A model generated the notes under the pieces. That model saw only the letters and a list, made by a program, of their open reading frames with translations, was not told where the DNA came from and did no database searches. A DNA stretch of 64,000 nt from Jiangella muralis (GTDB lineage: Bacteria; Actinomycetota; Actinomycetes; Jiangellales; Jiangellaceae): assembly GCF_001270745.1 (NCBI RefSeq), contig NZ_LFXL01000040.1, forward strand, positions 1 through 64,000. Direction: 5' to 3'. Position 1 is the first letter of the stretch. Each line of letters begins with the position of its first letter. A program made the position numbers and the translations under genes. Below are positions 8,056 through 16,318 of the stretch, one piece after another.

Positions 8056-8873
8056 GCACGGTCACCGTCCCACGGACCCGCCCGGAACGGCTGCGGGTCG
8101 CGCTCTCCGACGCCCTGACGATGACCCGGCGCAACCTGCGCTACTGGTGGCGCTCGCCGGAGGAGGTCGTCGGGGCGCTGGCGTTCCCGCTGATCTCGGT
8201 GCTGCTGTTCGGCTACGTGTTCGGCAGCGCGATGGTCGTGCCCGGCGGCGCGGACTACAAGGAGTACCTGCTGCCTGGGCTGTTCGGCATGACCATGGTG
8301 TTCGGGCTGGTCAATACCGTCGCGGCGGTGGTGACGGACCGCGCGCGCGGCGTCACCGACCGGTTCCTGACGATGCCGGTCGCGACGTCGTCGATCCTGG
8401 CCGGGCGCGCCGCCGCCGACGTGGTCCGGGCGATGGCCGACCTCGTCGTGCTGATCGGCTGCGGCTACCTCGTCGGCTGGCGCTGGCACGAGGGGATGGC
8501 GGGCGCGCTGGCCGCCGTCGGGCTGCTCCTGCTGCTGCGGTTCGCGCTGATCTGGGTCGGCATCTACGTGGGCCTGGTGCTGCGCTCGCCCGACGCCGCC
8601 TCGGTGCTGTATCCGCTGGTGCTGCCGTTCGCGATGGTCGCGAACACGTTCGTGCCGCCGGCGCTGATGCCGGGCTGGCTGGGCGCCGTCGCCGAGACGA
8701 ACCCGATGTCGGCGACGGTGGCGGCGACGCGCGAGCTGTTCGGCAACCCGTCGGCGCCCGACGGGTCGTGGCTGACGGAGCACGCGGTGCCGCTGGCGAT
8801 CGGCTGGCCCGTGCTGCTGCTCGTGGTGTTCGCGCCGCTGGCGGTCCGGCAGTACCGCCGGGCCCGGCGTTAA
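8052..8873 (+). CDS. ABC exporter permease, DrrB type (ABC-2)
   Basis: A 273-residue membrane protein starting at ATG 8052, four bases inside the ATPase gene. It has six predicted membrane helices, and the conserved ABC-2 stretch 'FGMTMVFGLVNTVAAVVTDRARGVTDRFLTMPVATSSILAGR', typical of DrrB. Near the C-terminus 'FAMVANTFVPPALMPGWLGAVAETNPMSATV' is the other family landmark. It forms the transmembrane path for the DrrA-like ATPase. Its 3' end overlaps the oppositely oriented VOC gene by four bases. Confidence 0.92.
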   Translation: MSTVTVPRTRPERLRVALSDALTMTRRNLRYWWRSPEEVVGALAFPLISVLLFGYVFGSAMVVPGGADYKEYLLPGLFGMTMVFGLVNTVAAVVTDRARGVTDRFLTMPVATSSILAGRAAADVVRAMADLVVLIGCGYLVGWRWHEGMAGALAAVGLLLLLRFALIWVGIYVGLVLRSPDAASVLYPLVLPFAMVANTFVPPALMPGWLGAVAETNPMSATVAATRELFGNPSAPDGSWLTEHAVPLAIGWPVLLLVVFAPLAVRQYRRARR

Positions 8874-9214
8874 CTGACGGGTGCGCCGCCGTAGCCGATC
8901 TCGTTGCCGTCGGGGTCGTGGTAGGTGAACTTGCGGACGCCGTTGCCGTACGTCTCGCGCACCGCCGGCTCGATGCCGCGCGCCGCGATGCCGTCGGCCA
9001 GCGCGTCGAGGTCGTCGACGAAGACGGTGACGTGGGTGTGGCCGGCGTGCTCGGGCGCCTGGTGCACCGCGAGATACCGGTGCTCGGCCAGCTCCCACAC
9101 CACCTCGGTGTCGTGGGCGCGGAACGCGAACGGCGCGCCGAACAGCCTCTCGTACCAGTCGGTCGCCGCCGCGAAGTCGGTGACCGGGATGACGGGGAAG
9201 AGATCCAGAGCCAT
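8870..9214 (-). CDS. VOC-family (glyoxalase/bleomycin-resistance) protein
   Basis: A 114-residue single VOC domain: it starts 'ALDLFPVIPVTDFAAATDWYERLFG', has the mid-domain 'HTHVTVFVDDLDAL' strand and ends 'FTYHDPDGNEIGYGG'. The final aspartate/glutamate pair sits where VOC proteins often place a metal ligand. One domain is half of the usual active unit, so it should dimerise. Such proteins may bind antibiotics or isomerise small metabolites; none can be assigned. It converges on the exporter permease. Confidence 0.85.
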   Translation of the reverse strand: MALDLFPVIPVTDFAAATDWYERLFGAPFAFRAHDTEVVWELAEHRYLAVHQAPEHAGHTHVTVFVDDLDALADGIAARGIEPAVRETYGNGVRKFTYHDPDGNEIGYGGAPVS

Positions 9215-9237
9215 CCGGCGATGGTAACGATCCGGCC

Positions 9238-9279
9238 GGCCGTCCGGCGGCGCGTGCGCACACGCACCGCCGGACGGCC
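9238..9279 (-). terminator. Hairpin after the xylose-type ABC operon
   Basis: Arms GGCCGTCCGGCGG (9238-9250) and its exact complement (9267-9279) enclose a 16-base loop. It begins six bases past the permease stop codon. There is no obvious T tract, as is common for terminators in high-GC actinobacteria. It could also stop the exporter transcript from the other side. Confidence 0.6.
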
Positions 9280-9284
9280 CGGAG

Positions 9285-10538
9285 TCAACCCCGGCCGCTG
9301 CTGGCGCGGGCCCGCCGGGCGATCGCGTCGATCGACACCGCGAGCAGCAGGACCGCCCCGGTGACGATGTAGCGGACCGACGAGTCGACGCCGATGCGGT
9401 TGAGGCCGCTGGTGATCGCCGTCAGCACCAGCACGCCGAGCAGCGCGGAGTAGGCCGAGCCGCGGCCGCCGAACAGGCTGGTGCCGCCGATGACCGCCGC
9501 CGCGATGGCGGTCAGGTTGACGTCGTTGCTGCCGCTGGCCTGCGACACCGACGTCAGCCGGGCGAGGAACATCAGGCCGCCGGTCGCGGCCAGCGCGCCG
9601 GTCAGCGAGAACGCCGAGATGTAGATCCAGTTGACGTTGATGCCGGAGCGGCGGGCCGCCTCGACGTTGCCGCCGACGGCGTACAGGTGCCGGCCCCACG
9701 TCGACTTGCGCAGCACGAGGTCCAGCAGCACGACCAGCCCGACGAAGAACACCACCGCGTAACCCCAGCCGCGGTCGATGTTCAGGTAGTAGGTCAGGAA
9801 GCCCAGCCCGCCGAGCATGATCGCCGACTTCACCAGCACCAGCGTCAGCGACTGTGCCGGCAGCCCGGCCGCTGTCCGGCGCCTGATCCCGATGATGCTG
9901 ACCAGCGCGTACAGCGCCACGATCACCACCACGGCGACGTAGGAGACCGCCGGGCTGAGGAAGTCCTCGCGGGCGAACTGCGCCAGCGGCGACGTGCGCG
10001 GCAGGTTGATGGTGCCCTGGTCGCCCAGCACGAGGTACTGCACGCCGACGAAGCCGAGCAGGCCGGCCAGCGTGATGACGAAGCTCGGCACGCCGATCTT
10101 GGTGAAGATCAGCCCGTACGCGATGCCGATGACCGCACCCGTCCCGGCGCCGGCCAGGATGCCCAGCACCAGCGGCTGGTCGTTCTCGACGACCATCACC
10201 GCGGTGATCGACGCCGCCAGGCCGCTGACCGAGCCGACCGACAGGTCGATCTCGCCGAGCAGCAGCACCATCACGATGCCGACCGCGATGATGCCGTACG
10301 GCACCGCGTTCAGCGTGATGTTGACCAGGTTGCTCGACGACAGGTACGTGACGTCCTGCAGGTAGAAGACCAGGCCGATCACGAACAGCCCGATCACCAC
10401 CGGCAGCAGCCCGAGGTCGCCGTCGCGGATCCGCCGCCGGAACGCGTCCGCGGCGCCGCGCAGCCCGGTGTCCTGGGCCAGCCGCTCGTCGATCAGGTCG
10501 GACCGGGCCGCGGTCTCGTCGGCCTGCGTCCTGCTCAT
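9285..10538 (-). CDS. Sugar ABC importer permease (XylH-like)
   Basis: A 417-residue membrane protein with about ten helices. The segments 'GIVMVLLLGEIDLSVGSVSGLAA', 'TKIGVPSFVITLAGLLGFVGVQYLVLGDQGTINL' and 'AAAVIGGTSLFGGRGSAYSALLGVLVL' are the hallmark blocks of xylose/ribose-type permeases; the first contains the EAA-like contact loop neighbourhood. A cytoplasmic N-terminus of about 60 residues precedes helix one. It is the last gene of the operon ROK-binding protein-ATPase-permease and overlaps the ATPase stop by four bases. The imported sugar is probably a pentose or similar aldose, inferred from the binding protein. Confidence 0.9.
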   Translation of the reverse strand: MSRTQADETAARSDLIDERLAQDTGLRGAADAFRRRIRDGDLGLLPVVIGLFVIGLVFYLQDVTYLSSSNLVNITLNAVPYGIIAVGIVMVLLLGEIDLSVGSVSGLAASITAVMVVENDQPLVLGILAGAGTGAVIGIAYGLIFTKIGVPSFVITLAGLLGFVGVQYLVLGDQGTINLPRTSPLAQFAREDFLSPAVSYVAVVVIVALYALVSIIGIRRRTAAGLPAQSLTLVLVKSAIMLGGLGFLTYYLNIDRGWGYAVVFFVGLVVLLDLVLRKSTWGRHLYAVGGNVEAARRSGINVNWIYISAFSLTGALAATGGLMFLARLTSVSQASGSNDVNLTAIAAAVIGGTSLFGGRGSAYSALLGVLVLTAITSGLNRIGVDSSVRYIVTGAVLLLAVSIDAIARRARASSGRG

Positions 10539-11356
10539 TCCGGCCCTCCTGACGCCTCGCGGCGGGCGTTGCGTTCGGCCACGACGTTGTCCGACGCGCC
10601 GGTGATGGCGGCGACGAGCTGCTCGGTCGTGACGTCGACGGCGCGGAACTCGGCCTCGTTGCGGCCCAGCCGCAGCACGACGATGCGGTCGGCGACGGCC
10701 TGCACGTCGGCCATGTTGTGGCTGATCAGGACCACACCGAGGCGCTGCTCACGCAGTCGCTCGACGAGGTTGAGCACCTCCGCCGTCTGCGCGACGCCCA
10801 GCGCGGCGGTCGGCTCGTCCAGCATGACGACCTTCGGGTTGCCGACCAGGCTGCGGGCGATCGCGACGGTCTGCCGCTGGCCGCCGGAGAGGCTGGCCAC
10901 CGGGATGCGCACCGTCGGGATCTTCGCGCCCAGCTCGCGCAGCAGCCGCCAGGACTCCTTCTCCATCACGACCTCGTCCATCCACGCCTTCGTCCCCAGC
11001 TCGCTGCCGAGGAACAGGTTCGCGACGACGTCGAGGTTGTCGCAGAGCGCGAGGTCCTGGAAGACCGTCGCGATGCCCAGCGACTGGGCGGCGCTCGGGC
11101 TGTGGACGTGCACCTCGCGGCCGTCGACCCGCATCGAGCCGGAGTCGGCCTGGTACACACCGGACATGATCTTGACGAGGGTCGACTTGCCCGCGCCGTT
11201 GTCGCCGACCAGGGCGACCACCTCGCCGGCGTGGACGTGGAAGTCGGCCCCGGCCAGCGCCTGCACGGCGCCGAAGTGCTTGCCGATCCCGATGAGCTCC
11301 AGGATCGGCCCGGTTGTGGCGGCGGACGCACCGCTCTCGTGTGTGGCGACGCTCAT
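10535..11356 (-). CDS. Sugar ABC importer ATPase, single ABC domain
   Basis: I prefer ATG 11356 to ATG 11365, because the GAGGAG ribosome site lies directly against the latter and nine bases from the former; this gives 273 residues. Walker A GDNGAGKST, signature 'LSGGQRQTVAIARSL', Walker B 'VVMLDEPTAAL' and 'VLISHNMADV' are intact. Xylose- and ribose-type ATPases usually carry two ABC domains in about 500 residues; this one has a single domain and must work as a homodimer. It lies between the binding protein and the permease. Confidence 0.9.
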   Translation of the reverse strand: MSVATHESGASAATTGPILELIGIGKHFGAVQALAGADFHVHAGEVVALVGDNGAGKSTLVKIMSGVYQADSGSMRVDGREVHVHSPSAAQSLGIATVFQDLALCDNLDVVANLFLGSELGTKAWMDEVVMEKESWRLLRELGAKIPTVRIPVASLSGGQRQTVAIARSLVGNPKVVMLDEPTAALGVAQTAEVLNLVERLREQRLGVVLISHNMADVQAVADRIVVLRLGRNEAEFRAVDVTTEQLVAAITGASDNVVAERNARREASGGPE

Positions 11357-11377
11357 CGGCACCATCTCCTCATGTCA

Positions 11378-11409
11378 AGGGTGGCACCGACCGTGGTCGG
11401 TGCCACCCT
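11378..11409 (-). terminator. Intercistronic hairpin between binding-protein and ATPase genes
   Basis: A perfect 15-base stem (AGGGTGGCACCGACC at 11378-11392 and its complement at 11395-11409) with a 2-base loop. It lies between the binding-protein stop and the ATPase ribosome site. Such hairpins commonly stabilise or partially terminate the transcript, so that far more binding protein than transporter is made. Confidence 0.65.
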
Positions 11410-11424
11410 CGTCGTCGCGACGGA

Positions 11425-12525
11425 TCAGCTGAGACCGGCCGCTGTGCAGGCATCCGCGTAGTCGTCGGTGCAGATGTCGGCGACGGTCCAGAAGTCGTCG
11501 GCCACGACGGTGTCGGCGACGTTGTCGACGGTCACCACGATCGGGTCGAGGATCAGCGACGGCACGCCCTGGAAGTCGGTGGTGTCGGCGACGTCCTCGC
11601 CGTTGACGATCGAGATGGCCATCTCGGCCGCGCCCTCGGCCTCGCCCTTGATCGGCTTGTAGATCGTCATGTACTGCTCACCAGCGACGATGCGCTGGAT
11701 GGCGGCCAGCTCGGCGTCCTGCCCGGTGACCGGCGGCAGCTGGTCGGCCGGCAGTCCGGCGCCGGTGAGCGCCGCGATGACGCCGCCGGCTTGGCCGTCG
11801 TTGGCGGCGTAGACACCGGCCAGCGACGTGGGATCGATGGTGTCCAGCTGGTCCGTCGTCCACGCCTGCGCGTTGTCCGGGCTCCAGTCCGGGTTGTCGT
11901 ACTCGCCGAGGATGGCGAGGTCGCTGGCGTCGATGACGCTGTGCGCGCCGGCCTTGAACTGGGCCGCGTTCGGGTCGTCGGGCGAGCCGTTCAGCATGAG
12001 GACGTCGCCCGGGCCGCCGACCGCGTCGACCAGCGCCTGACCCTGCAGTTCGCCGACCTTCTCGTTGTCGAACGAGGTGTAGTAGTCGGCGCCCTCGATG
12101 AAGCGGTCGTAGGCGATGACCGGGATCTCGGCGGCCTGGGCGTCGGCGACCAGCGACGCCGCGGAGGCGCCGTTGACCGGGTCCAGCACCATGACGTCGA
12201 CGTTCTGCGAGATGGCGGTGTCGACCTGCTCGGCCTGCTTGGTCTCGTCCTGGTCGGCGTTGAAGTAGTTGATCGTGCAGTCGGGACACAGGTCCGCGAC
12301 CTTGGCCTCGAACAGTGGGCGGTCGAACGCCTCGTAGCGGGCGGTCGCCGACTCCGGCAGAAGCAGGGCGATGGTGGCGGCGCTGCCGCTACCGGTGCTG
12401 TCGCCGCTCGCGGTCCCCCCGCCGCCGTCGTCGCTGTTGTCTTCGTTGGCGCCGCAGGCGGCCAGTGCGCCGGCGGCCAGGGCGAGGACTGCGAAGACGG
12501 CAGCCCGTCGATTGGGCTGGTGCAC
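11425..12525 (-). CDS. Sugar-binding lipoprotein of ABC importer (XylF-like)
   Basis: A 366-residue protein. The GTG at 12525 is chosen because AAGGAGG lies seven to eight bases upstream and a lipoprotein signal follows at once (lipobox ALAAC, lipidated Cys24, then an acidic/glycine linker). The mature part is a type I periplasmic-binding fold: 'IALLLPESATARYEAFDRPLF', 'DVMVLDPVNGASAASLV', 'AYDRFIEGADYYTSFDNEKVG', 'GVYAANDGQAGGVIAAL' and 'PPVTGQDAELAAIQRIVAGEQYMTIYKP'. These are close to XylF/ChvE-type xylose or aldose binding proteins. It is anchored on the outer face of the membrane and hands sugar to the permease at 9285. Confidence 0.9.
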   Translation of the reverse strand: MHQPNRRAAVFAVLALAAGALAACGANEDNSDDGGGGTASGDSTGSGSAATIALLLPESATARYEAFDRPLFEAKVADLCPDCTINYFNADQDETKQAEQVDTAISQNVDVMVLDPVNGASAASLVADAQAAEIPVIAYDRFIEGADYYTSFDNEKVGELQGQALVDAVGGPGDVLMLNGSPDDPNAAQFKAGAHSVIDASDLAILGEYDNPDWSPDNAQAWTTDQLDTIDPTSLAGVYAANDGQAGGVIAALTGAGLPADQLPPVTGQDAELAAIQRIVAGEQYMTIYKPIKGEAEGAAEMAISIVNGEDVADTTDFQGVPSLILDPIVVTVDNVADTVVADDFWTVADICTDDYADACTAAGLS

Positions 12526-12623
12526 AGTGAAACCCTCCTTTGGGTTCTGCCCCCGCCGACAGCTCGGCCGGGTGAGGTCGAGTGTGGAACGCCGGTAGGT
12601 TGCCGTCAAGGCTCAAATACATT

Positions 12624-12648
12624 ACGCGTTTACATCTTGTTTATGCGT
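12624..12648. promoter_or_regulatory. AT-rich candidate operator upstream of the binding-protein gene
   Basis: The block at 12609-12675 is distinctly AT-rich. Within it ACGCGTTTACA (12624-12634) faces an imperfect inverted copy ending TTATGCGT at 12648; on the minus strand this reads as two TAAACA/TGTAAACG-like half-sites. ROK/XylR-type regulators often use AT-rich palindromes of this type. The ROK gene lies directly upstream. The match is imperfect, so this is a suggestion. Confidence 0.35.
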
Positions 12649-12672
12649 TCGTATTTCGATAGCAATGCGGTG

Positions 12673-13830
12673 TTATTCACCGGCGGAGAGGGACGCGACC
12701 AGCGCGCCCACCGCCTCCGTGCCCTCGCCGAGCGGCGAGATCGAGATGCGGGTCCGCTCCGCCACGCCGGGCAGCACCGCCCGCCGGAAGCCCTGGCGGA
12801 CCGGGCCGAGCCAGGCGTCGCCGGCGGCGAGGAGGGGACCGCCGAGGGCGATGTCGGCGGGGTTGAGGATCATCGCGAGCCAGCCGAGGCCGCGACCGAG
12901 CAGCTCGCCGGCGTCCTCGAGCACGTGCACCGCCACCGGGTGACCGTCGCCGATGAGGCCGAGCACCTCCGGCAGGGCGAGATCGCGCCGCAACGCCGAG
13001 CTGAGCGCCGTCCGCACCGACTCCGCGGACCCCACGGTCTCGAGGCAGCCGCGCCGCCCGCAGCGGCACACCACCGACAGCGCGGGGTCGAGCGCGAGGT
13101 GGCCGATCTCGCCGGCCGCGCCGGAGTCGCCCCGCAGCAGCTCGCCGCCGACAGCGACGCCGGCGCCGATGCCGGAGCCGACCTTGACGAACACCACCGA
13201 CCGGCCGGCACCCGCGCGGCGGGCCAGCGCGAGCGCGCCGAGGTTCGCGTCGTTCTCGACCACGACCGGCCGGCCGAGCAGCCGCGCCACCTCGTCACGC
13301 AGCGGGAACCCGACCAGGGCGGGCAGGATCGCGGTCTCGGTGACGACGCCGGTCGCGGTGTCGATGGGCGCGGGGACCCCGACGGCGACGCCGGCGATCT
13401 GGGCGGTGGTGAGCCCGGCCTCCTGGCGCACCGATGCCGCGAGGGCGCCGATCACCTCGAGCACGGTGTCCGGGCGCAGCCCGCCGTCGAGGACGACGGC
13501 CGACTCGGCCAGCACCTCGCCGGGCGCGGCGCCGGCGACCACCTTGACGTGCGTGCGCCCGAGGTCGACGCCGATGCCGTAGCGCTGCCGCACCGGTGCC
13601 CGCTCGACCAGGCGGCTGCGCCGGCCGTTCGCCACGCCCTGCCGCACGACCAGCTCGCCGTCGTCGACGAGCGTGCGGACCAGCCCGGAGATGGTGGCCG
13701 GGGCGAGGCCGGTCAGCCGCGCCAGCTCCGCCTGGCTGACCGCCTGCCCGGCCGGCAGCGCGCCCAGCAGCCGGCGCCGGTTGGCCAGCCGCAGCGACGA
13801 CAGCGACCCGGGCCCGGTGGCGTCAGGCAT
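12673..13830 (-). CDS. ROK-family transcriptional regulator (XylR/NagC type)
   Basis: A 385-residue protein. An N-terminal winged helix ('AVSQAELARLTGLAPATISGLVRTLVDDGELV', residues about 28-62) is followed by a ROK sugar-kinase-like domain: 'GIGVDLGRTHVKVV', 'GVAVGVPAPID', 'VVVENDANLGALA', 'VVFVKVGSGIGAGV', 'GEIGHLAL' and the zinc motif CRCGRRGCLET. All active-site landmarks are present. It is the first gene of the xylose-type operon running leftward and most likely represses it until the sugar is present. The spacing to the next importer upstream is 239 bases. Confidence 0.9.
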   Translation of the reverse strand: MPDATGPGSLSSLRLANRRRLLGALPAGQAVSQAELARLTGLAPATISGLVRTLVDDGELVVRQGVANGRRSRLVERAPVRQRYGIGVDLGRTHVKVVAGAAPGEVLAESAVVLDGGLRPDTVLEVIGALAASVRQEAGLTTAQIAGVAVGVPAPIDTATGVVTETAILPALVGFPLRDEVARLLGRPVVVENDANLGALALARRAGAGRSVVFVKVGSGIGAGVAVGGELLRGDSGAAGEIGHLALDPALSVVCRCGRRGCLETVGSAESVRTALSSALRRDLALPEVLGLIGDGHPVAVHVLEDAGELLGRGLGWLAMILNPADIALGGPLLAAGDAWLGPVRQGFRRAVLPGVAERTRISISPLGEGTEAVGALVASLSAGE

Positions 13831-13917
13831 GTCGGGCTCACCTCCGTCGGGGGTTACGGAAGCCTCTTGGCGTCACAGCGTGAACGCTACACCCCGGTGC
13901 AAGCTGCACTCGGGCAC

Positions 13918-13957
13918 CTAGCGGCCGGGCCGCGAATGCTCGCGGAACGGGGTCACC
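13918..13957 (-). repeat. Extra copy of the 3' end of the importer permease gene
   Basis: These 40 bases repeat positions 14070-14109 with one mismatch. The second copy is the genuine end of the permease gene at 14070, including its stop codon, and both copies would encode the same tail (VTPFREHSRPGR, stop). The two are 152 bases apart in the same orientation. This looks like the scar of a partial tandem duplication or of a deleted second permease gene. Confidence 0.75.
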
Positions 13958-13979
13958 GGTCCACGTCATGGCTCTGCGT

Positions 13980-14064
13980 CGCGTCCTGGTCTCCAGTTGC
14001 GCTTTTCGGCTGTTCCGGGGCCGGGAACGCGACTGGGAACCAGGACGCGACTGGGAACCAGGAC
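13980..14064. repeat. Inverted and tandem repeats between the two copies of the permease end
   Basis: A 22-base arm at 13980-14001 pairs with 14028-14049 at 19 of 22 positions, with a 26-base loop. The right arm is part of an 18-base unit (GCGACTGGGAACCAGGAC) repeated perfectly in tandem at 14029-14046 and 14047-14064. The fold could act as a terminator for the importer operon. No gene is seen in 13831-14069. Confidence 0.55.
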
Positions 14065-14069
14065 GCGAA

Positions 14070-15221
14070 CTAGCGGCCGGGCCGCGAATGCTCACGGAAC
14101 GGGGTCACCTCGGCGCGGTGCGCCAGGGTGTCCAGTCCGACGGCGACGGCGAGGACGAGGCCGGTCGCGATCAGCCGGATCGGCGACGACGCGCCCATGA
14201 GGTCCAGCCCGTTGGCCAGCGACCCGACGACGAGCGCGCCCAGCAGCGCCGACCACACCGTCCCGCGGCCGCCGAACAGGCTGGTGCCGCCGATCGCCGC
14301 GGCCGCCACCGCGGTCAGCATGAGGTCGGTGCTGCCCGACGACTGGTTGACGGCGAGCAGCCGGGACGCCGCGAGGATGCCGCCGGTGACGGCCAGCACG
14401 GACGCCAGCATGAACACCGCCAGCCGGATGCGGTCCACGGCGATGCCCGCCCTCCGCGCCCCCGACGCGTTGCTCCCGGTCGCCATCGCGTGCCGGCCGA
14501 GCTTCGTGCGCCGGACCATGAGGTCGCCGCCGGCCAGCAGCAGGAGGAACACCACGACGGCGAGCGGCACGCCACGGTCGGCGTTGAACACGACGACCGC
14601 CACCGGTGCGCCGGCGCCCGCGACCACCCACGGCCAGACCCGTCGCGCCGGCCGGTCCCGTTCGCGGCGCAGCGACCCGACGATCGCCACGACCGAGCCC
14701 GCCGTCACCGCCGCGGCCAGCGCCCACCCGGCGGCCGGCGCGAGGAACGTCCCCGCGATGGCCACCAGTTGCGGGTCGTCGATGTTGACCGTCCCGGTGT
14801 CGCCGAGCACCAGCAGCAGCGCGCCCTGCCACGTCAGCAGCCCGGCCAGCGTCACCACGAACGACGGCACGCCGACCCGCGTCACCATGGCGGCGTGCGC
14901 CAGCCCGACCAGCGCGCCGGTCGCCAGCCCGGCGAGGATGGCGAGGACGGCCGGCCAGTCCTGCTTGACGCTGAGCACCGCGGTGACGGCCGCGCCGAAG
15001 CCGGACACCGCGCCGACGGAGAGGTCGATCTCGCCGATCAGCAGCACGAGCACGACGGCCACCGCGACGGCGCCGACGGCGACGATCTGCAGCATGAGGT
15101 TGGTGAGGTTCACCGCGGACAGGAATCGCGGGTTGCTCAGGCTCATCACCAGCCAGATGACGGCGAGCGCGGCCGGCGGCGCCCAGCGGCCGAGCCGGGC
15201 CGGCGACACCGAGCCGTTCAC
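14070..15221 (-). CDS. Sugar ABC importer permease, second (kinase-linked) system
   Basis: A 383-residue membrane protein starting at GTG 15221, overlapping the binding-protein stop by four bases. It shares with the permease at 9285 the blocks 'VLVLLIGEIDLSVGAVSGFGAAV', 'TRVGVPSFVVTLAGLLTWQGALLLVLGDTGTVNI' and 'AAAAIGGTSLFGGRGTVWSALLGALVV', so the two are paralogues. About ten helices are predicted. The only ATPase encoded in its operon is the ABC domain fused to the histidine kinase at 17006-19393. If that domain energises this permease, import and signalling are physically joined; alternatively the permease borrows the ATPase at 10535. Confidence 0.9.
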   Translation of the reverse strand: MNGSVSPARLGRWAPPAALAVIWLVMSLSNPRFLSAVNLTNLMLQIVAVGAVAVAVVLVLLIGEIDLSVGAVSGFGAAVTAVLSVKQDWPAVLAILAGLATGALVGLAHAAMVTRVGVPSFVVTLAGLLTWQGALLLVLGDTGTVNIDDPQLVAIAGTFLAPAAGWALAAAVTAGSVVAIVGSLRRERDRPARRVWPWVVAGAGAPVAVVVFNADRGVPLAVVVFLLLLAGGDLMVRRTKLGRHAMATGSNASGARRAGIAVDRIRLAVFMLASVLAVTGGILAASRLLAVNQSSGSTDLMLTAVAAAAIGGTSLFGGRGTVWSALLGALVVGSLANGLDLMGASSPIRLIATGLVLAVAVGLDTLAHRAEVTPFREHSRPGR

Positions 15222-16318
15222 GGCGCGCCGTCCCCGGTCAGGCCGGCGGCGGCGCACTCGGCCGCCAGCCCTTCGCAGATCTCGTCCACCGTCCAGAACC
15301 CGTCGGCGACCACGGTGTCGGCGATGGTGTCGCGGGTGACGGCGACCGGCGTCAGCATGAGCGCCGGGACGCGGTCGTGCCCGTTGTCGACCCAGCTGGT
15401 GCGCAGTTCGTCCGGCGGCTCGCCGGTGCGGGCCAGTTCGACGGCGACGTCGGCGGCCGCCCGGGCCTGCGTGCGTACCGCCTTGTAGACGGTCATGTAC
15501 TGCTCGCCGGTGAGGATGCGGCGCACGGCCGCCAGCTCGGCGTCCTGCCCGGTGACCGGCGGCAGCGGGTCGAGCCCGGCCGCCTTCATCGCGGCGATGG
15601 CGCCGCCGGCCATGCCGTCGTTGGCCGCGTAGACGCCGGCGACGCGGTCGCGGCCGAGCGTCGTCAGGGCCCGCTCCATCGCCTCCTGCGCCTGGTCGGG
15701 CGACCAGTCGGGCACGTCGACCTCGGTGCCGACGGCGACCCCGGCGGCGTCGAGGACGCTGTGCGCGCCGCGCCGGAACAGCGCTGAGTTGTCGTCGGTG
15801 GGTGAGCCGTTCAGCACCACCAGCTCGCCGTCGGTCGCGCGGACGGCGGCCAGCAGCACCTCGGCCTGCAACCGGCCGACCTGCTCGTTGTCGAACGTGA
15901 CGTGGAAGTCGACTGGGGCGTCGAGCACCAGCCGGTCGTAGCTGACCACCGGGACGCCGGCCGCGTGTGCCTGGCGGACGATGACCGACGCCGACCGGGA
16001 GTCGACGGGGTCGAGGACCAGCACGTCGGCGCCGTTGGTGAGCGCCGCCTCGGCCTGCGCCTGCTGGTGCGCGGCATCCTGGTCGGCGTTGCTGACCAGC
16101 GTCTCGCACTCGGCGCAGATCTCGTGCACCCGGTCGACGAAGGCCGGGCGGTCGTGCGACTCGTACCGTGCGGTCTTGTTCTCCGGCAGCAGCAGCGCGA
16201 TCTGCAGCTCGCCGTCGTCGCCGGCCCCGGACGTGCCGGCCGCGCCGCAGGCCGCGGCGCCCAGCGCCAGGGCGAGCACCGCGGGCAGGGCGGCGGCGAG
16301 CAGGCGTCGGCGGCCCAT
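15218..16318 (-). CDS. Sugar-binding lipoprotein, second (kinase-linked) system
   Basis: A 366-residue protein; ATG 16318 shares one base with the response-regulator stop. The signal has a lipobox with lipidated Cys24 (GAAAC). The mature domain is clearly paralogous to the binding protein at 11425: 'QIALLLPENKTARYESHDRPAFVD', 'DVLVLDPVDSRSASVIV', 'SYDRLVLDAPVDFHVTFDNEQVG', 'GVYAANDGMAGGAIAAM', 'PPVTGQDAELAAVRRILTGEQYMTVYKAV'. The ligand is therefore probably a related aldose. In this operon it may act both as transport receptor and as the extracellular sensor of the two-component system, because the kinase has no membrane segment or extracellular domain of its own. Confidence 0.9.
   Translation of the reverse strand: MGRRRLLAAALPAVLALALGAAACGAAGTSGAGDDGELQIALLLPENKTARYESHDRPAFVDRVHEICAECETLVSNADQDAAHQQAQAEAALTNGADVLVLDPVDSRSASVIVRQAHAAGVPVVSYDRLVLDAPVDFHVTFDNEQVGRLQAEVLLAAVRATDGELVVLNGSPTDDNSALFRRGAHSVLDAAGVAVGTEVDVPDWSPDQAQEAMERALTTLGRDRVAGVYAANDGMAGGAIAAMKAAGLDPLPPVTGQDAELAAVRRILTGEQYMTVYKAVRTQARAAADVAVELARTGEPPDELRTSWVDNGHDRVPALMLTPVAVTRDTIADTVVADGFWTVDEICEGLAAECAAAGLTGDGAP

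Noticed and set aside
11314-14073. 919-codon plus-strand frame opposite the binding protein and ROK genes
   Set aside because: The low-complexity composition matches antisense of high-GC coding DNA.
13838-14095. 85-codon minus-strand frame in the gap between the ROK and permease genes
   Set aside because: It is made by translating the tandem repeats (PGSQSRPGSQSR) and overlaps the duplicated permease end. There is no ribosome site.
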